A stretch of 64,000 bases of DNA from Thermoplasmata archaeon (GCA_035532555.1 DATKQS010000012.1:36458-100457); one strand, 5' to 3'. Shown: positions 7,637 to 17,786, counted from the first letter of the stretch. Numbers and translations are program-made. The notes: generated by a model from the letters alone, not told the origin.

Positions 7637-9862
7637 ATGGGGGAAAATGCCCACCTCCGCGTCGCAGAGGTCTCCCAGCAGGACGTCGGCCTCGGGGCCG
7701 CTCGTCTCGACAACCAGACGCGCCAGCGGCTGAAGGTCGGGATCGGGGATATCGTCGAGATCCGGGGTCGCAAGACGACCCCCGCTGTGGTGAGCCGGGC
7801 GCCCGCCGACGACGAGGGAAAAGCACTCGTCCGCGTCGAGGCGGTCGTTCGCCGCAACGCCGGCGTAAGCATCGGGGACCGCGTCCAGGTGACCCGCATC
7901 GACTGCCCACTCGCCGACGCGATCACCATCGCACCGATCTACGCCGGCTCCTCTCGCATGGACCTCGGACCGGGGCTGGACGCTTTCGTCCAGAAGGCGC
8001 TCGCGCGACGCCCGTTCGTTCGCGGGGACGTGTTCGTGATCCCCGGGGTCTTCCTCATGGGGGGCTCGCTACCGTTCATGGTCGTCTCGACACAGCCGAA
8101 GGGGATCGTCCAGGTGGCGCCCTCGACCCTAATCACGATCAAGGAGGAGACGGTCAGCGAGACCGAGGTCTCAGCCCCCCGGATCTCCTACGAGGACATC
8201 GGCGGCCTGAAGGAGAAGCTCGGGCGCGTCCGGGAGGTGATCGAACTCCCCCTCAAGCACCCCGAACTCTTTGACCGGCTCGCCATCACCCCACCGAAGG
8301 GCGTCCTGCTCTACGGACCCCCGGGCACGGGCAAGACGTTGATCGCGAAGGCCGTAGCCAACGAGGCCGGGGCGCACTTCATCGGGATCCAGGGCCCCGA
8401 GATCATCTCGAAGTACTACGGAGAGAGCGAGAAGGAGCTCCGGGAGAAGTTCGAGGAGGCCGAGAAGAACGCCCCGAGCGTGATCTTCATCGACGAGCTC
8501 GACTCCATCGCACCCCGACGGGACGAGGTCGTCGGCGAGGTCGAGCGACGGGTCGTCGCCCAGCTTCTCACGCTCATGGACGGGCTCTCCGGCCGAGGGA
8601 ACGTCATCGTCATCGGGGCGACCAATCGGGAAGAGGCGATCGATCCGGCGCTGCGGCGCCCGGGGCGGTTCGACCGCGAGATCGAGATCGGGGTCCCGAC
8701 CCAGGCCGGGCGCCTCGAGATCCTCCAGATCCACACCCGCGGCATGCCCATCGAGGGGACCGAACGCGAGCGCGAACGGACCCTGCGGGAGCTCGCCGCC
8801 CTCTCCCACGGGTTCGTCGGAGCCGATCTCTCCGCGCTCGCCCGCGAGGCGGCGATGCGGGCGCTCCGCCGGTACCTGCCCGAGATCGACTTCGACCAGC
8901 CGATCCCCATCTCCCTCCTGGAGCGCATGAAGGTCACCGACAAGGACTTCCGAGAGGCGCTCAAGCAGATCGAGCCGTCGAGCCTGCGCGACGTCACGAT
9001 CGAGATCCCCTCCACGCGCTGGGAGGAGGTCGGAGGGCTCGCGAGCGTCCGCCGGATCCTCGAGGAATCGGTCGAGTTGCCGTTCAAGAACCCCCAGGTC
9101 TTCGAGCAGATGGGGATCGAACCGTCTCGCGGGATCTTGTTCTACGGGCCTCCCGGGGTCGGGAAGACCCTGCTCGCCAAGGCCGCGGCCACCGAGAGCC
9201 AGGCGAACTTCATCTCGGTGAAGGGACCCGAAGTGATGAGCAAATGGGTCGGGGAGAGCGAGAAGGCGATCCGGATGATCTTCAAGAAGGCCCGTCAGGC
9301 CTCCCCCTCGATCGTCTTCATCGACGAGATCGATGCGATCGCGCCGAAGCGCGGGCTCCAGAGCTCGAGCGGCGTCACCGAGCGGATCGTCAACCAGCTC
9401 CTCACCTCGATCGACGGGCTCGAGTCGTTGGAGCGGGTGCTCGTGCTGGCGGCCACCAACCGACCGGACATCATCGATGAAGCGCTCCTGCGCACGGGGC
9501 GCTTCGACCACTTGCTCTACGTGGGACCCCCCGACTCGGTCGGACGGCTCGAGATCCTCAAGGTGCACACCCGGAAGATGCCGCTCGCTCACGACGTCGA
9601 TCTCGAGCAACTCGCCGCGCGCACGGACGGGTTCGTGGGGAGCGACCTCGCTGCCCTCTGCCGCGAGGCGGGACTCGGGGCGATCCGCGAGAACGTGAAG
9701 GCCACGAAGGTGGGGATGGCTCAGTTTGATGCGGCCCTGCGACACTTGCACCCGTCGTGCGATGCCGAGAGCCTGCGGTTCTACGAGGAGTTCTCGCGCC
9801 ACCTCCTCCGCGAGCGGGCGACGCGGCGCAAGGAAGAGCCCGTCCAGGCGATCTACCGATAG
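7637..9862 (+). CDS. cdc48: Cdc48/VCP-type AAA+ ATPase (VAT), with proteasome-docking tail
   Basis: 741 residues, usual length for archaeal VAT. N-terminal double-psi barrel and Cdc48_2 domain (1-185), then two AAA+ modules: Walker A GPPGTGKT near 227 with IFIDELDSI, and GPPGVGKT near 504 with IFIDEIDAI. Arginine-finger regions RRPGRFD and RTGRFD are present. It forms hexamers that unfold proteins. The chain ends in Ile-Tyr-Arg, a C-terminal hydrophobic-Tyr-X (HbYX) motif of the kind that opens the 20S proteasome gate, so it probably feeds the proteasome directly. PAN is also encoded in this window (33.1 kb). Transcribed alone from its own promoter. Confidence 0.97.
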   Translation: MGENAHLRVAEVSQQDVGLGAARLDNQTRQRLKVGIGDIVEIRGRKTTPAVVSRAPADDEGKALVRVEAVVRRNAGVSIGDRVQVTRIDCPLADAITIAPIYAGSSRMDLGPGLDAFVQKALARRPFVRGDVFVIPGVFLMGGSLPFMVVSTQPKGIVQVAPSTLITIKEETVSETEVSAPRISYEDIGGLKEKLGRVREVIELPLKHPELFDRLAITPPKGVLLYGPPGTGKTLIAKAVANEAGAHFIGIQGPEIISKYYGESEKELREKFEEAEKNAPSVIFIDELDSIAPRRDEVVGEVERRVVAQLLTLMDGLSGRGNVIVIGATNREEAIDPALRRPGRFDREIEIGVPTQAGRLEILQIHTRGMPIEGTERERERTLRELAALSHGFVGADLSALAREAAMRALRRYLPEIDFDQPIPISLLERMKVTDKDFREALKQIEPSSLRDVTIEIPSTRWEEVGGLASVRRILEESVELPFKNPQVFEQMGIEPSRGILFYGPPGVGKTLLAKAAATESQANFISVKGPEVMSKWVGESEKAIRMIFKKARQASPSIVFIDEIDAIAPKRGLQSSSGVTERIVNQLLTSIDGLESLERVLVLAATNRPDIIDEALLRTGRFDHLLYVGPPDSVGRLEILKVHTRKMPLAHDVDLEQLAARTDGFVGSDLAALCREAGLGAIRENVKATKVGMAQFDAALRHLHPSCDAESLRFYEEFSRHLLRERATRRKEEPVQAIYR

Positions 9863-9906
9863 AGAACGCCTCGGCCGGCGGCGGACCGCACCGTTTGTTA
9901 GGCAAG

Positions 9907-9918
9907 CTATATGTATAG
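9907..9918 (+). promoter_or_regulatory. TATA-like element before the surface-protein gene
   Basis: A strongly A/T-rich run (GCTATATGTATA) between the cdc48 stop and the next gene. With transcription starting about 26 bases downstream, the leader to the GTG at 9972 would be about 30 bases. Confidence 0.5.
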
Positions 9919-9971
9919 CGACTAGGTTCGCCGCCGAGTCCTCCGATAGGGGGACGATAGAAACGGGAGTC

Positions 9972-12900
9972 GTGAAGTCGTTGCATCGAGCCGTGCCGCA
10001 GGTCGCCTTGGTGGGATTGGTCTTGGTCGTCCTCTTGGCCGCAATTGTGCCGGTCGGGGCCGCCCCGGCTACGACGACAACCACGTACACGCTGTACGGG
10101 TACGTCACGCAGCCGACGGGCGCGCCTAACCCGGTTCCGGGCGGGGTCACGGTCAGCCTCGTCTCCCAGGCCACGAACCAGACCTACACGACCACCACGA
10201 TCGGGTCGAGCGGTCAGTTCACGTTCTCGAGCGCCACCAACGCCCCGGGGCTCGCTCCGGGCTGGTGGGGCGCCTGGGTCGCGCCGCAGGCGAAGCTCAG
10301 CCTCTCGGGCTGCAACCCATGTGCGGCCATCCCTCAGAACCCGAGCCCCGCGTTCCACTACTTCTCAGCGGCGAACCTCAGTTCAACCGGACCCGGCGCG
10401 CCCGTGGCGATCACGGGGGTCTCGATTCTTCCGTACTCGTCGACCCTTAACGGGACCGTCACGTACGCCGGCCGAACGGTCGTCTCGACCGTGGAGATCC
10501 TGGACCCCGCCTACAACGCATTCGTCCTGAGCTCGAACACCACGAGCTCGAACGGGTCGTACAGCCTGCGCGCTCCCGAAGGGACCTGGGTCGCGGAGAC
10601 GATCGTTCCGGGCCCGACCACGCACTACAACTTCACACAGGTCGTGATCAACGCGGCCCACGAGTTCCGCAACATCTCGGCCAACAACTACCTCATCTCG
10701 GGCTTCGAGAACATCGCCGGAACGAGTCCCGCCGTCCACGTGCCCAACGGAGGGAACGTCACCATCTACGACCCGAATAACGGGTACATCTACTCCGGCA
10801 GGACCTCGCCCGGTGGGTTCTACTCGTTCGGCACGTACCCCCTCAACTTCGCGAGCGGGCCGCAGCCGTTCGACGTCTTCCTGTCGTCGGTCGGCTACTC
10901 CACCGCGTACTACGCCCAGACGGTGTCCGCGAACTCGCCGGTCTACCAGAACGTGGCCGTGACGGCGATCACGCCGCCGGCCGTCTACAACACCGTGCTG
11001 AACTTCTCGGGCTTGACGCTCGGCACGACCGGGAACGGAACCCTTTCCGTCAACACCACGGCGCAGCTCAGCTCGAACGCCGTCCTCCCGTACTTCGCGA
11101 ACGCCTCGGTCGGCGACCTGTGGTCGCAGCTCGGGCTCGACTACAACTCCTCGGTCTACTTCCCGGCCTCGTCGCTGGGGGCGGCCGCGTCCGCGATCCA
11201 GTTGGCCGGTCCGTTCTTCCCGGCGGTCCAGGCAGCGACCACGGTCAATGGCACCGCCTTCACCGAGCCGGCCACGAACACGTTCACCTACGCGTCCACC
11301 TGCACGGCCGGTTCCTGCGGTCCGACGAGCACCGCCACACTGACCCTGAACTACGCCCAGAGCTACGCGCTGAGCTCTACGCTCCGGGCGAACAACAGCA
11401 AGTACACGCTCCAGTTCGACTACCGCTACCCCACGCGCGCGCAGGCGTTCGTCTACAACGTCGTCCTTCCCCAGGGATACTCGCTCGTGGCGGGGACGAC
11501 CGCCCCGACGAACACCCTGCTCAGCGCGACGGGAAGTGGAAGCACGTGGACGTCCTTCTCGCTCACCCCGCTGTCGAGCGGGTCGGGAAGCGGCACGGCG
11601 ACCCTCTCGATCGTCAAGTACGGAGGGGTCACGGCCGCCGTGAACGCGTCCGCCGCGAGCTTCACGTTCTCGCAGGCGAACGTCCTCAACCAGAGCAAGG
11701 GCAACTACACCGTCGTGGTCGGAGAGGGCCAGGGCGTTACGTTCAGCGCGTCGAACTCGATCTATCCCGCGGGGACCAACGGCTCACAGTTCGTATGGCA
11801 CTTCGGGGATGGGAGCTCGCCCGTCTCGACCAACAGCCCGACGACGAGCCACACCTACACTGCCCCGACCACCTCGACTCCGCTCACTGGCAGCCTGACC
11901 GTGACGAACTCCGGTGGCCTCACGAACACCGTCGCCTTCCACGTCTGGGTCGTCCCGGCCGGCCTCACGAAGGCGAATATCTCCTACAACGCGACGGGCA
12001 CCCAGGTCCGTCAGACCTCGCCCGGCGGCACCACGTACCTCTACCTCAACTGGTCGACGGCGATCCAGTTCAACGCATCGGGCAGCTCCGGCAACTTCAC
12101 GGCGCCCCACGTCCCGAGCGTGCTGTCAGTCGCCTCGTTCGTGGTCACCGCGAACGACTACAAGACGGTCGCGAACTTCTCGGTCGGCCAGGGCGCGCGA
12201 TTCCTCTCGAACTGGTCGCTCGCTTTCCTCGGAAACGGCCTCTACCTCACGAACGGGCTCGTCGGTACCTTCTCCGTGCCGTTCCTAGGCTGGCAGTACA
12301 ACATGACCCTCACCGTCTGGGATGGTGCGGGCCACTCCGCGAGCACGAAGCTCGTCATCCTGGTCGTGGACACGCAGAAGCCCGTGCCGGCCTTCGCGAT
12401 CCAGAACTCCAGTGGCCAGACGGTCCCGGGCAGCGGTGTCATCGAGGGGGCGAACGGAACCGCCCAGGTCCGGTTCAATGCCGCGAACTCCACCGACCCG
12501 AACAATGGCTCGATCGTGCGGTACTCCTGGCACATCAACAACACCGGGAACAAATCAATCCAGGTCTGGTACAACCAGACCGCGAACGCCCCCGGCTACG
12601 CGTACCCCGGTGCATGGACGTACTGGCTGACCCCGCAGTCCAAACCGTACACGATCAACCTGACCACGACCGACCGCAACTCCAACGTCGCATGGACGAC
12701 TCAGGCGCTCACGGTCTCCCCGAACTCCACGACGCGGCCGATCATGGCGGCGACCAACCTGAACGCACCCGGCACGATGAACGCCGGTACGTCGTACACG
12801 ATCTGGGTTAACGTCACGGTCGGAGGCGGCTCCAAGGCCGTGGCGACCAACGTACAGGTGGCGTTCTACCTCATGGCCCCGAGCGGGACCGGCTCGCAGA

Positions 12901-13319
12901 ACTTCATCGTCAACGCGGGCTCGACTGCGGTGGCCTTCTACAACTACACCAACGGGGTCGTCAACCCGACCCCCTGGGCCTTCGGAACGATCTCGAGCCT
13001 GCCGCATAACGCCACTGTCCGTGCGCAGATCTCCTGGACGCCCGGCCCCACGGGGAACTGGATCCTCTACGCGAACGCGACCGCCTCGAACGAGTTCCCG
13101 GCCAACTACGTCAACGGCCCGAACATCGCGTCGACGCCAATCACGATCAACCAGAACCCGACCAACCTCTACATCGAGTACGGGATCATCGCGGCGGTCG
13201 CGGTGGTCATCATCGTGCTCCTGGTGTTCCTGTTCCGCCGCCGCGCCCACCGTGCGAACCCCAAGATGGGGAAGCCCGGCCTCGAGCGCGGCTCGAAGAA
13301 GGACAACAAGCAGGCGTAG
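9972..13319 (+). CDS. Large secreted cell-surface protein with PKD-like domain and C-terminal anchor
   Basis: 1115 residues from GTG (earlier starts overlap cdc48). The N-terminus is a signal peptide: VKSLHRA, a 20-residue hydrophobic core, cleavage near VGAAPA. The ectodomain is very rich in Ser, Thr, Asn and Gly with dozens of N-x-S/T sequons, as in heavily glycosylated archaeal S-layer or sheath proteins. A carboxypeptidase-regulatory-like beta domain (YTLYGYVTQP...VSLVSQ) is near the start, a PKD-like domain (FVWHFGDGSS near residue 607) in the middle, and Ig-like repeats later. One membrane helix (IIAAVAVVIIVLLVFLF, about 1073-1089) is followed by a basic tail, so the protein is anchored with its bulk outside. 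No enzyme motif seen. Role probably structural or adhesive. Confidence 0.88.
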   Translation: MKSLHRAVPQVALVGLVLVVLLAAIVPVGAAPATTTTTYTLYGYVTQPTGAPNPVPGGVTVSLVSQATNQTYTTTTIGSSGQFTFSSATNAPGLAPGWWGAWVAPQAKLSLSGCNPCAAIPQNPSPAFHYFSAANLSSTGPGAPVAITGVSILPYSSTLNGTVTYAGRTVVSTVEILDPAYNAFVLSSNTTSSNGSYSLRAPEGTWVAETIVPGPTTHYNFTQVVINAAHEFRNISANNYLISGFENIAGTSPAVHVPNGGNVTIYDPNNGYIYSGRTSPGGFYSFGTYPLNFASGPQPFDVFLSSVGYSTAYYAQTVSANSPVYQNVAVTAITPPAVYNTVLNFSGLTLGTTGNGTLSVNTTAQLSSNAVLPYFANASVGDLWSQLGLDYNSSVYFPASSLGAAASAIQLAGPFFPAVQAATTVNGTAFTEPATNTFTYASTCTAGSCGPTSTATLTLNYAQSYALSSTLRANNSKYTLQFDYRYPTRAQAFVYNVVLPQGYSLVAGTTAPTNTLLSATGSGSTWTSFSLTPLSSGSGSGTATLSIVKYGGVTAAVNASAASFTFSQANVLNQSKGNYTVVVGEGQGVTFSASNSIYPAGTNGSQFVWHFGDGSSPVSTNSPTTSHTYTAPTTSTPLTGSLTVTNSGGLTNTVAFHVWVVPAGLTKANISYNATGTQVRQTSPGGTTYLYLNWSTAIQFNASGSSGNFTAPHVPSVLSVASFVVTANDYKTVANFSVGQGARFLSNWSLAFLGNGLYLTNGLVGTFSVPFLGWQYNMTLTVWDGAGHSASTKLVILVVDTQKPVPAFAIQNSSGQTVPGSGVIEGANGTAQVRFNAANSTDPNNGSIVRYSWHINNTGNKSIQVWYNQTANAPGYAYPGAWTYWLTPQSKPYTINLTTTDRNSNVAWTTQALTVSPNSTTRPIMAATNLNAPGTMNAGTSYTIWVNVTVGGGSKAVATNVQVAFYLMAPSGTGSQNFIVNAGSTAVAFYNYTNGVVNPTPWAFGTISSLPHNATVRAQISWTPGPTGNWILYANATASNEFPANYVNGPNIASTPITINQNPTNLYIEYGIIAAVAVVIIVLLVFLFRRRAHRANPKMGKPGLERGSKKDNKQA

Positions 13320-13334
13320 AGCGGTCCGTCGGTT

Positions 13335-14177
13335 CTACGGACCCCGCGCCGGGGTGTTCGTAGACCGGGCCGCACGCGATCGGGCGGCGTGCTCGGCGAG
13401 TCGTGGGATCGACCAGACCGCGATGCGGACCCGATGATAGGTATCCACCACCCCGGTCCGATCGGTCGGAAAGCGCGCCCGGGCTCGCTGTACGGCCCTT
13501 CGGTGGGGTCCCTCCGGGACGTTCCACTGATTCGACCACTGCCGGTGCTCGAGGATCTGGAGGATCCCCTCCGTGCTGGTAGTGTCGGTGTACTCGATGG
13601 GCTCAAGCCATCGGTCCGGCGGCAACTCTTCGGCCAAACGCCGCTCGTGGATGCCGGGATGCGCGGTGGAGATCCCCTCCTCGGCGAGGGACCGGTAGTA
13701 CTCCGAGGCCGGCCCGTCGCGCCGTTCGGGGTCCTCGAGCACCGACAGGTACTCGGTGCGGGTCACCCGAGAGATCTCGTGGAGGACGTGGGCCCAATCG
13801 ACCAGGAGATGCGTGAGGTGCACCGTGATCGCGGCGTCGAACGCACCCTCGCGGAAGGGCAGGTGCGCCCCGTCCGCAACGAGACCGGCGGTGAGGCCCT
13901 TATCGACGGCGCGGCGCAGCATCGGACGCGAGACGTCCACCCCGACCACCGAGATCCCCCGCTGCACGAGAGGAGCGGAGATGCGGGCCGTTCCCACCCC
14001 GACCTCGAGGAGGGATCTCCCATCGAGCTCGGCCGCGAGGCGGGCGCCGAGCTCGTCGCTCACCGCAGGAGGAAAGCCGCGAGTGGCGTCGTAGTAATCA
14101 GCCGCACGGTCAAAGGAGGTGCGCGGCGGTCGCCGAGAATCGTCGCGATGTTCAGCCGTACGGGCCGACCTCGTCAA
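13335..14177 (-). CDS. Class I SAM-dependent methyltransferase
   Basis: UbiE-like Rossmann methyltransferase. Motif [13 protein letters not shown], acidic residue at the end of strand 2 in GVDVS, then [11 protein letters not shown] and [13 protein letters not shown]; a [12 protein letters not shown] lead-in is typical of the family. The start is uncertain: no ATG or GTG precedes the conserved region outside rpoN, so a TTG at 14177, overlapping the rpoN 3' end, is used here; an ATG inside rpoN (14249) is the other choice. It is the last gene of the eL18-uL13-uS9-rpoN operon. Substrate unknown; the family acts on quinones, small molecules, RNA or lipids. Confidence 0.85.
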   Translation of the reverse strand: MTRSARTAEHRDDSRRPPRTSFDRAADYYDATRGFPPAVSDELGARLAAELDGRSLLEVGVGTARISAPLVQRGISVVGVDVSRPMLRRAVDKGLTAGLVADGAHLPFREGAFDAAITVHLTHLLVDWAHVLHEISRVTRTEYLSVLEDPERRDGPASEYYRSLAEEGISTAHPGIHERRLAEELPPDRWLEPIEYTDTTSTEGILQILEHRQWSNQWNVPEGPHRRAVQRARARFPTDRTGVVDTYHRVRIAVWSIPRLAEHAARSRAARSTNTPARGP

Positions 14178-14349
14178 GCAGGTCGACGTGGGTGAGGAGC
14201 ATCCGTCGGCAGCAGTACCGCTCGAGGCCGAGCGCGTCCAGTACGTCACCGGCGTTCTCCCCGCGCGCCGTCCGGTCGAGATACGGGTCCCAGAACTGGC
14301 CGATCACGGTCCCGCACGTGAAGCAGCGGATCGGGATCATCATCGTCAT
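14152..14349 (-). CDS. rpoN: DNA-directed RNA polymerase subunit N (Rpb10 homologue)
   Basis: 65 residues with the Rpb10 zinc site: RCFTCG near the start and RYCCRRM near residue 45. It sits in the polymerase assembly platform next to subunits D, L and P. Position after uS9 is the standard archaeal order (eL18-uL13-uS9-rpoN). Three Met codons cluster at the start (MTMM), so the true start may be 14349, 14343 or 14340. Confidence 0.97.
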   Translation of the reverse strand: MTMMIPIRCFTCGTVIGQFWDPYLDRTARGENAGDVLDALGLERYCCRRMLLTHVDLLDEVGPYG

Positions 14350-14374
14350 GTTCGATCTCCCTCCCTCGCTCCGC

Positions 14375-14782
14375 TCAACGGTAGGACTTCTGTCGGCGCT
14401 TGCGGGCGCCGCGGCCGCCGGGGCGCTTGGGCAGCTTCCGGCGCGGGTCGTTCACGATCAGCGAGCGATCGTAGCGCTTGAACATCTCGGCGAGCGCGGG
14501 GTCCTTGATCCAGCCGAGGAGGCCGCGCGCGACCGCCGTCCGGGCCGCCGAGGCCTGTCCCATGATGCCCCCGCCTTGGACGTGGACGGAGATGTCCACG
14601 GTCTTCCACTTGTCCCCGACCATGAGCAGCGGTTCCTGGATCTTCAGGCGAACGAGCTCGGGCTCGACGAACTCGAGCGGGGTGTCGTTGATGCGCACGC
14701 GGCCGGACCCCTTGCGGATCGAGGCGCGGGCGATCGCCTCCTTACGCTTGCCCGTCGTGAGCACGACTGTGGGCGCCTTCAT
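14375..14782 (-). CDS. rpsI: 30S ribosomal protein uS9
   Basis: 135 residues, beginning [20 protein letters not shown] and ending in the invariant basic tail ...RQKSYR that reaches the P-site tRNA. The ATG overlaps the uL13 stop (ATGA), so the two are coupled. Length is typical for archaea. Confidence 0.98.
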   Translation of the reverse strand: MKAPTVVLTTGKRKEAIARASIRKGSGRVRINDTPLEFVEPELVRLKIQEPLLMVGDKWKTVDISVHVQGGGIMGQASAARTAVARGLLGWIKDPALAEMFKRYDRSLIVNDPRRKLPKRPGGRGARKRRQKSYR

Positions 14783-15231
14783 ACACGCGCCCCCAGAAGC
14801 TTGGAGACCTCGCCGAGTGTGATGGCGGTGCGCAGCGTCGCCGGCGCCTTCGCGATGTCGAGGACCTCGCGGGGGGTGCTCTGGTATTCGGCCGGAACTC
14901 CCATGAAGACCTCGAGGCGATCGTAGGCTTCCTTTCCCCGGGTCTTGAGGTGGGGCAGCATCCCGCGGACGGTCCGTCGGAAGATCCGGTCGGGGTAGCG
15001 AGGGAAATGGGGCCCGGAGCGCACCGAGCCTCGCGCGCGGGCGGCCGTATAGTGCGCGATCACGCTCGCGCGCGGTCCGGTAACGACGCACTTCTCCGCG
15101 TTCACCACGACGATCTGTTCGCCGGCAAGGAGGCGCTGCGCGATGAGGCTCGATGCCCGGCCGAGGACGAGGCCCGAGACGTCGACCACCTTCGCCGACG
15201 CTGCGGGAAGGGCGGCCGCCGCTTCAGCCAA
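14779..15231 (-). CDS. rplM: 50S ribosomal protein uL13
   Basis: Core motifs VVDVSGLVLGRASS, VVNAEK, GPHFPRYPDRIFRRTVRGMLP are those of archaeal uL13. A TTG at 15231 overlapping the eL18 stop by 8 bases is taken as start; a GTG at 15189 (giving VVDVSGLV) matches the usual N-terminus better and is a real alternative. The extra 14 residues are Ala-rich. Stop overlaps the uS9 start. Confidence 0.95.
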   Translation of the reverse strand: MAEAAAALPAASAKVVDVSGLVLGRASSLIAQRLLAGEQIVVVNAEKCVVTGPRASVIAHYTAARARGSVRSGPHFPRYPDRIFRRTVRGMLPHLKTRGKEAYDRLEVFMGVPAEYQSTPREVLDIAKAPATLRTAITLGEVSKLLGARV

Positions 15232-15589
15232 AGATCCGTACCCCCGCCCCGTCGGGCTTGGACTTGATCAGCTCGTGGATCGTCAACACGGTTCCGCCGG
15301 CCGCCTGGATCTTCGAGCGCGCCGCGGGAGAGCACTGGAACGCTGCGACCGTGATCGGTTTGGAGATCGAACCATCGGCGAGGAGTTTACCGGGAACGAC
15401 GACGACCTCCTCGCCCCGGACGAGTCGGTCGAGGTGTCCCACGTTCACGGGGTTCGTCTGGTGACGCGCGCGCCCGAGGCGCTGGGCCACCGCCCCCCAG
15501 ATCGCGGCGTCGTTTACCTTGGCCGCGATTTGGAGCTCCCGCACGGCGTGGGAGAGCTCTGGATTCAGCTTGTCCAAGATGGGGGCCAT
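15224..15589 (-). CDS. rpl18e: 50S ribosomal protein eL18
   Basis: About 121 residues starting MAPILDKLNPELSHAV. An in-frame TTG at 15610 is excluded because it lies too close to the TATA box. Conserved regions: AIWGAVAQRLGRARH, VNVGHLDRLV, VVVVPGKLLADG, PITVAAFQCSPAARSKI. First gene of the eL18-uL13-uS9-rpoN-methyltransferase operon. Confidence 0.95.
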   Translation of the reverse strand: MAPILDKLNPELSHAVRELQIAAKVNDAAIWGAVAQRLGRARHQTNPVNVGHLDRLVRGEEVVVVPGKLLADGSISKPITVAAFQCSPAARSKIQAAGGTVLTIHELIKSKPDGAGVRIFG

Positions 15590-15617
15590 GGGCGGAACGG
15601 CTCCGACCAAGGTCGCC

Positions 15618-15625
15618 GATATAAG
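15618..15625 (-). promoter_or_regulatory. TATA box of the ribosomal-protein operon
   Basis: CTTATATC on the minus strand, centred about 32 bases before the eL18 ATG, so the transcript would begin about 6 bases before the start codon. The same CTTATATCGGC string serves the coiled-coil gene at 17.8 kb. Confidence 0.6.
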
Positions 15626-15772
15626 CGTTGCCGGCCGCCGGTGGAGCCCGGGCGTGCGTCCTGAGGTTTTGGCTCTGCGGCGCCCGGCGCACTAGCCAGT
15701 TACCGCCACCGGGCGCTTCCCATCCAGCCAACGGTTAAATAGCGTGGCCCGACATGGCCGAGTGAGGCCACG

Positions 15773-16015
15773 ATGCGCAAATTCCTCACCGAACTACGGG
15801 GAAAAACCGTAATGACCAACGACGGACAGATCCTCGGAATGATCGACAACTTCGTCGTGGATACGGTCACCGGCATCATCGCCCATGTCCTCGTCACCCC
15901 GAACGAAGATATCGAGCCCCGCCTGTTCCAGAGCGACGCGTCCGGCCGCCTCGTGCTCCCCTTCAAGAGCATGCGTGCCGTCAAGGACGTCGTCGTGATG
16001 GACATTGGCAAGTGA
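15773..16015 (+). CDS. PRC-barrel domain protein
   Basis: 80 residues forming one PRC-barrel: MRKFLTELRGKTVMTNDG, GMIDNFVVDTVTG, HVLVTP, LVLPFKSMRAVKDVVVM. Such single-domain proteins are abundant in euryarchaea; some (CdpA/CdpB in haloarchaea) take part in cell division with SepF and FtsZ, others have unknown roles. SepF is 5 kb away. TATA-like GTTAAATA lies about 35 bases before the ATG. The stop overlaps the next gene by 11 bases, suggesting co-translation. Confidence 0.88.
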   Translation: MRKFLTELRGKTVMTNDGQILGMIDNFVVDTVTGIIAHVLVTPNEDIEPRLFQSDASGRLVLPFKSMRAVKDVVVMDIGK

Positions 16016-16862
16016 AGCACCTTTTCGTCCGCTAGTCTCGGTCGTCATCACCGTCCGGAACGAAGAACCGAACCTCCGTCGACTGTTCGAGGGCCTGCTC
16101 GTTCAGGAGCCGCCGTTCGAGATCGTCTTCGTCGACGCGCTGAGCCGGGATCGGAGTTTCGAGATCGCCGAGGAGTACGCCCGGCGCCATCCGGGCATCA
16201 TCCTCGCCTTCCAGCGCTACGGATCCCGCGGGGTCGGGCGGAACGCGGGTGTTGCGCGCGCACGCGGGGAGTTCGTCGCCTTCATCGATGGAGACTGCGT
16301 TCCGGACCCCGCGTGGCTCTCCGCGCTGCGCCGGGAGCTCCGCCACGCTGAGGTGGTCGCCGGACGCACGGAGCCGATCGGTCGCGTCCGGTACGGAGCG
16401 CTCGAGCGGATTGAGCTCTACCAGAAGGGGAGCGACGTGACATATCCCTCCTGCAATCTCGCCTACCGGCGGGCGCTGTTCGACCGACTGGGAGGATTCG
16501 ACCCTCGCTTCATCACGGCGGAGGACATCGATCTGAACCTGCGCGCGGTCCGCCGGGGCGCGACGATCCAGTACGCCCCGGACGCGGTCGTCTACCACCA
16601 GATGCGCACGACGGTCCTCCGGTTCCTCTATCAGGCCTTCTGGAACGGCTACGGTCGCAAGCAGCTGACGGAAAAGCACGGATCGCTGTGGTCGGACTAC
16701 CGGCCCCGGCGGCTCCTCCAACGGCAGCGAGGCGGTATGGCGTGGCTCCGCCTCTGTGCCGCCGCATTCGGATACTCCGCGCGGATCGTGGGCGGATGGG
16801 GTTCCCGGCTCACACCGGCAGCATCGTCTCCGATCGTAGCGAGCCCGGGAACGGAACGCTGA
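16005..16862 (+). CDS. Family 2 glycosyltransferase
   Basis: 285 residues from TTG overlapping the PRC-barrel gene. GT-A fold signatures: VSVVITVRNEEPNLRRL, FVDALSRDRS, then GVGRNAGVARARG, the metal-binding FIDGDC near residue 101, and a later ITAEDIDLNLR acceptor/ED motif near 170. A basic amphipathic region (RKQLTEKHGS...RPRRLLQRQRGG) near 220-245 may sit on the membrane. It transfers a sugar from a nucleotide donor, probably to a lipid carrier or glycoprotein; with the sequon-rich surface proteins here an N-glycosylation role is plausible but unproven. Confidence 0.88.
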   Translation: MASEAPFRPLVSVVITVRNEEPNLRRLFEGLLVQEPPFEIVFVDALSRDRSFEIAEEYARRHPGIILAFQRYGSRGVGRNAGVARARGEFVAFIDGDCVPDPAWLSALRRELRHAEVVAGRTEPIGRVRYGALERIELYQKGSDVTYPSCNLAYRRALFDRLGGFDPRFITAEDIDLNLRAVRRGATIQYAPDAVVYHQMRTTVLRFLYQAFWNGYGRKQLTEKHGSLWSDYRPRRLLQRQRGGMAWLRLCAAAFGYSARIVGGWGSRLTPAASSPIVASPGTER

Positions 16863-16877
16863 GCGGAGCGGCGAGGA

Positions 16878-17786
16878 CTACCCGCGTCCGGTCTTCTGCA
16901 GCTCGAGCAGATCGGCGGTCGAGACTTTCTCGCCCTTCTTGAGCCGGGCGAGGAAATCCTCTTCCTTCGGAGGCTCGGCCTCTTCGCCCCATTCGGCCGG
17001 GGCGCGGCCGCCGCGGGTCGCGTAGAGCATCTTCTCGATGTCACGCACCTCCTCAATCGCCGCGATGTGCGCGCGGTGGAGCTCGTCCGCGCGACCCTTG
17101 ACCTCGATGAGCCGGGCCTGCACCTCGTCGGCCTTGCGTCGGAGCTCGTCGACCGACTCGTACAGAGCGACCATCGCCTCGTGGGCGTTCTGAGCCGCCT
17201 CGGCGTTCTGACCGACGGCCGCGTGGTGTTTCTCGGCCTCGACCCGGGCCTCGTTCATGGCCTGCAGTGCCTGATCGACCTCGGGATCGCGGCGCAGCTG
17301 CTCGTCCTGCTCCCGGATCGCCTGCTCGAGGCGCTTCATCTCCTCGATGAGGCGCTTCTCCTGCTCGGTGGTGTGCGCCGTCGTCATGTGGCGGAACTCG
17401 AGCTCCTTGAGCTCCTTCTTCATCCGCCAGACGGGGACGGCTCCGGGGCGCGGTTGGCGGTTGCGCTTGAGCTCCTGGACCCGGTCGCTGGTCTCCTGGA
17501 GCTTGCGGTTCCACTCCTCGCGGAGGGCCTTCTCCTCCCGGACCTGCTCGTTCAGCTCGTCCCGGTGCCGCCGGTGATCCTGCGCCTCCGCGCTCTTCGC
17601 GTGGAGCTCGTCGAGGATGCGGCCGCGCTCGTCCGCGATCTGACGGGCCTCCGCGTTGAGCCGGTCGCGCGCCGCCCGGTGCTCGTCCGCCCGCTGATTG
17701 GATTCGATGCGCTTGCGTTCGAGCTCTTGCGTAGCGTCGGCCAACCGACCACCTCCGACCGGCGCTCCCGATAGGGACCGGGGCAT
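16878..17786 (-). CDS. Archaeal coiled-coil protein (COG1340-like)
   Basis: 302 residues, almost wholly charged heptad-repeat helix from about residue 18 to 250 (ELERKRIESNQRADEHRAAR, KELKELEFRHMTTAHTTEQE, with a short break at PRPGAVPVWRM). The C-terminus is a compact acidic/basic tail with EEDFLARLKKGEKVSTADLLELQ. This pattern, including the central VWRMKKELKELEFR block, is that of an uncharacterised archaeal coiled-coil family. Cytoplasmic, no signal. Possible scaffold or ribosome-associated role; no function established. Confidence 0.8.
   Translation of the reverse strand: MPRSLSGAPVGGGRLADATQELERKRIESNQRADEHRAARDRLNAEARQIADERGRILDELHAKSAEAQDHRRHRDELNEQVREEKALREEWNRKLQETSDRVQELKRNRQPRPGAVPVWRMKKELKELEFRHMTTAHTTEQEKRLIEEMKRLEQAIREQDEQLRRDPEVDQALQAMNEARVEAEKHHAAVGQNAEAAQNAHEAMVALYESVDELRRKADEVQARLIEVKGRADELHRAHIAAIEEVRDIEKMLYATRGGRAPAEWGEEAEPPKEEDFLARLKKGEKVSTADLLELQKTGRG

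Noticed and set aside
8171..10174. Minus-strand open frame of 667 codons opposite cdc48
   Set aside because: Shadow of the Cdc48 gene; no recognised motif, low-complexity Asp/Glu/Leu/Arg content.
13335..14249. Methyltransferase starting at the ATG within rpoN
   Set aside because: It would add 24 residues of Ser/Thr/Arg-rich sequence unlike the family and overlap rpoN by almost 100 bases; kept only as an alternative.
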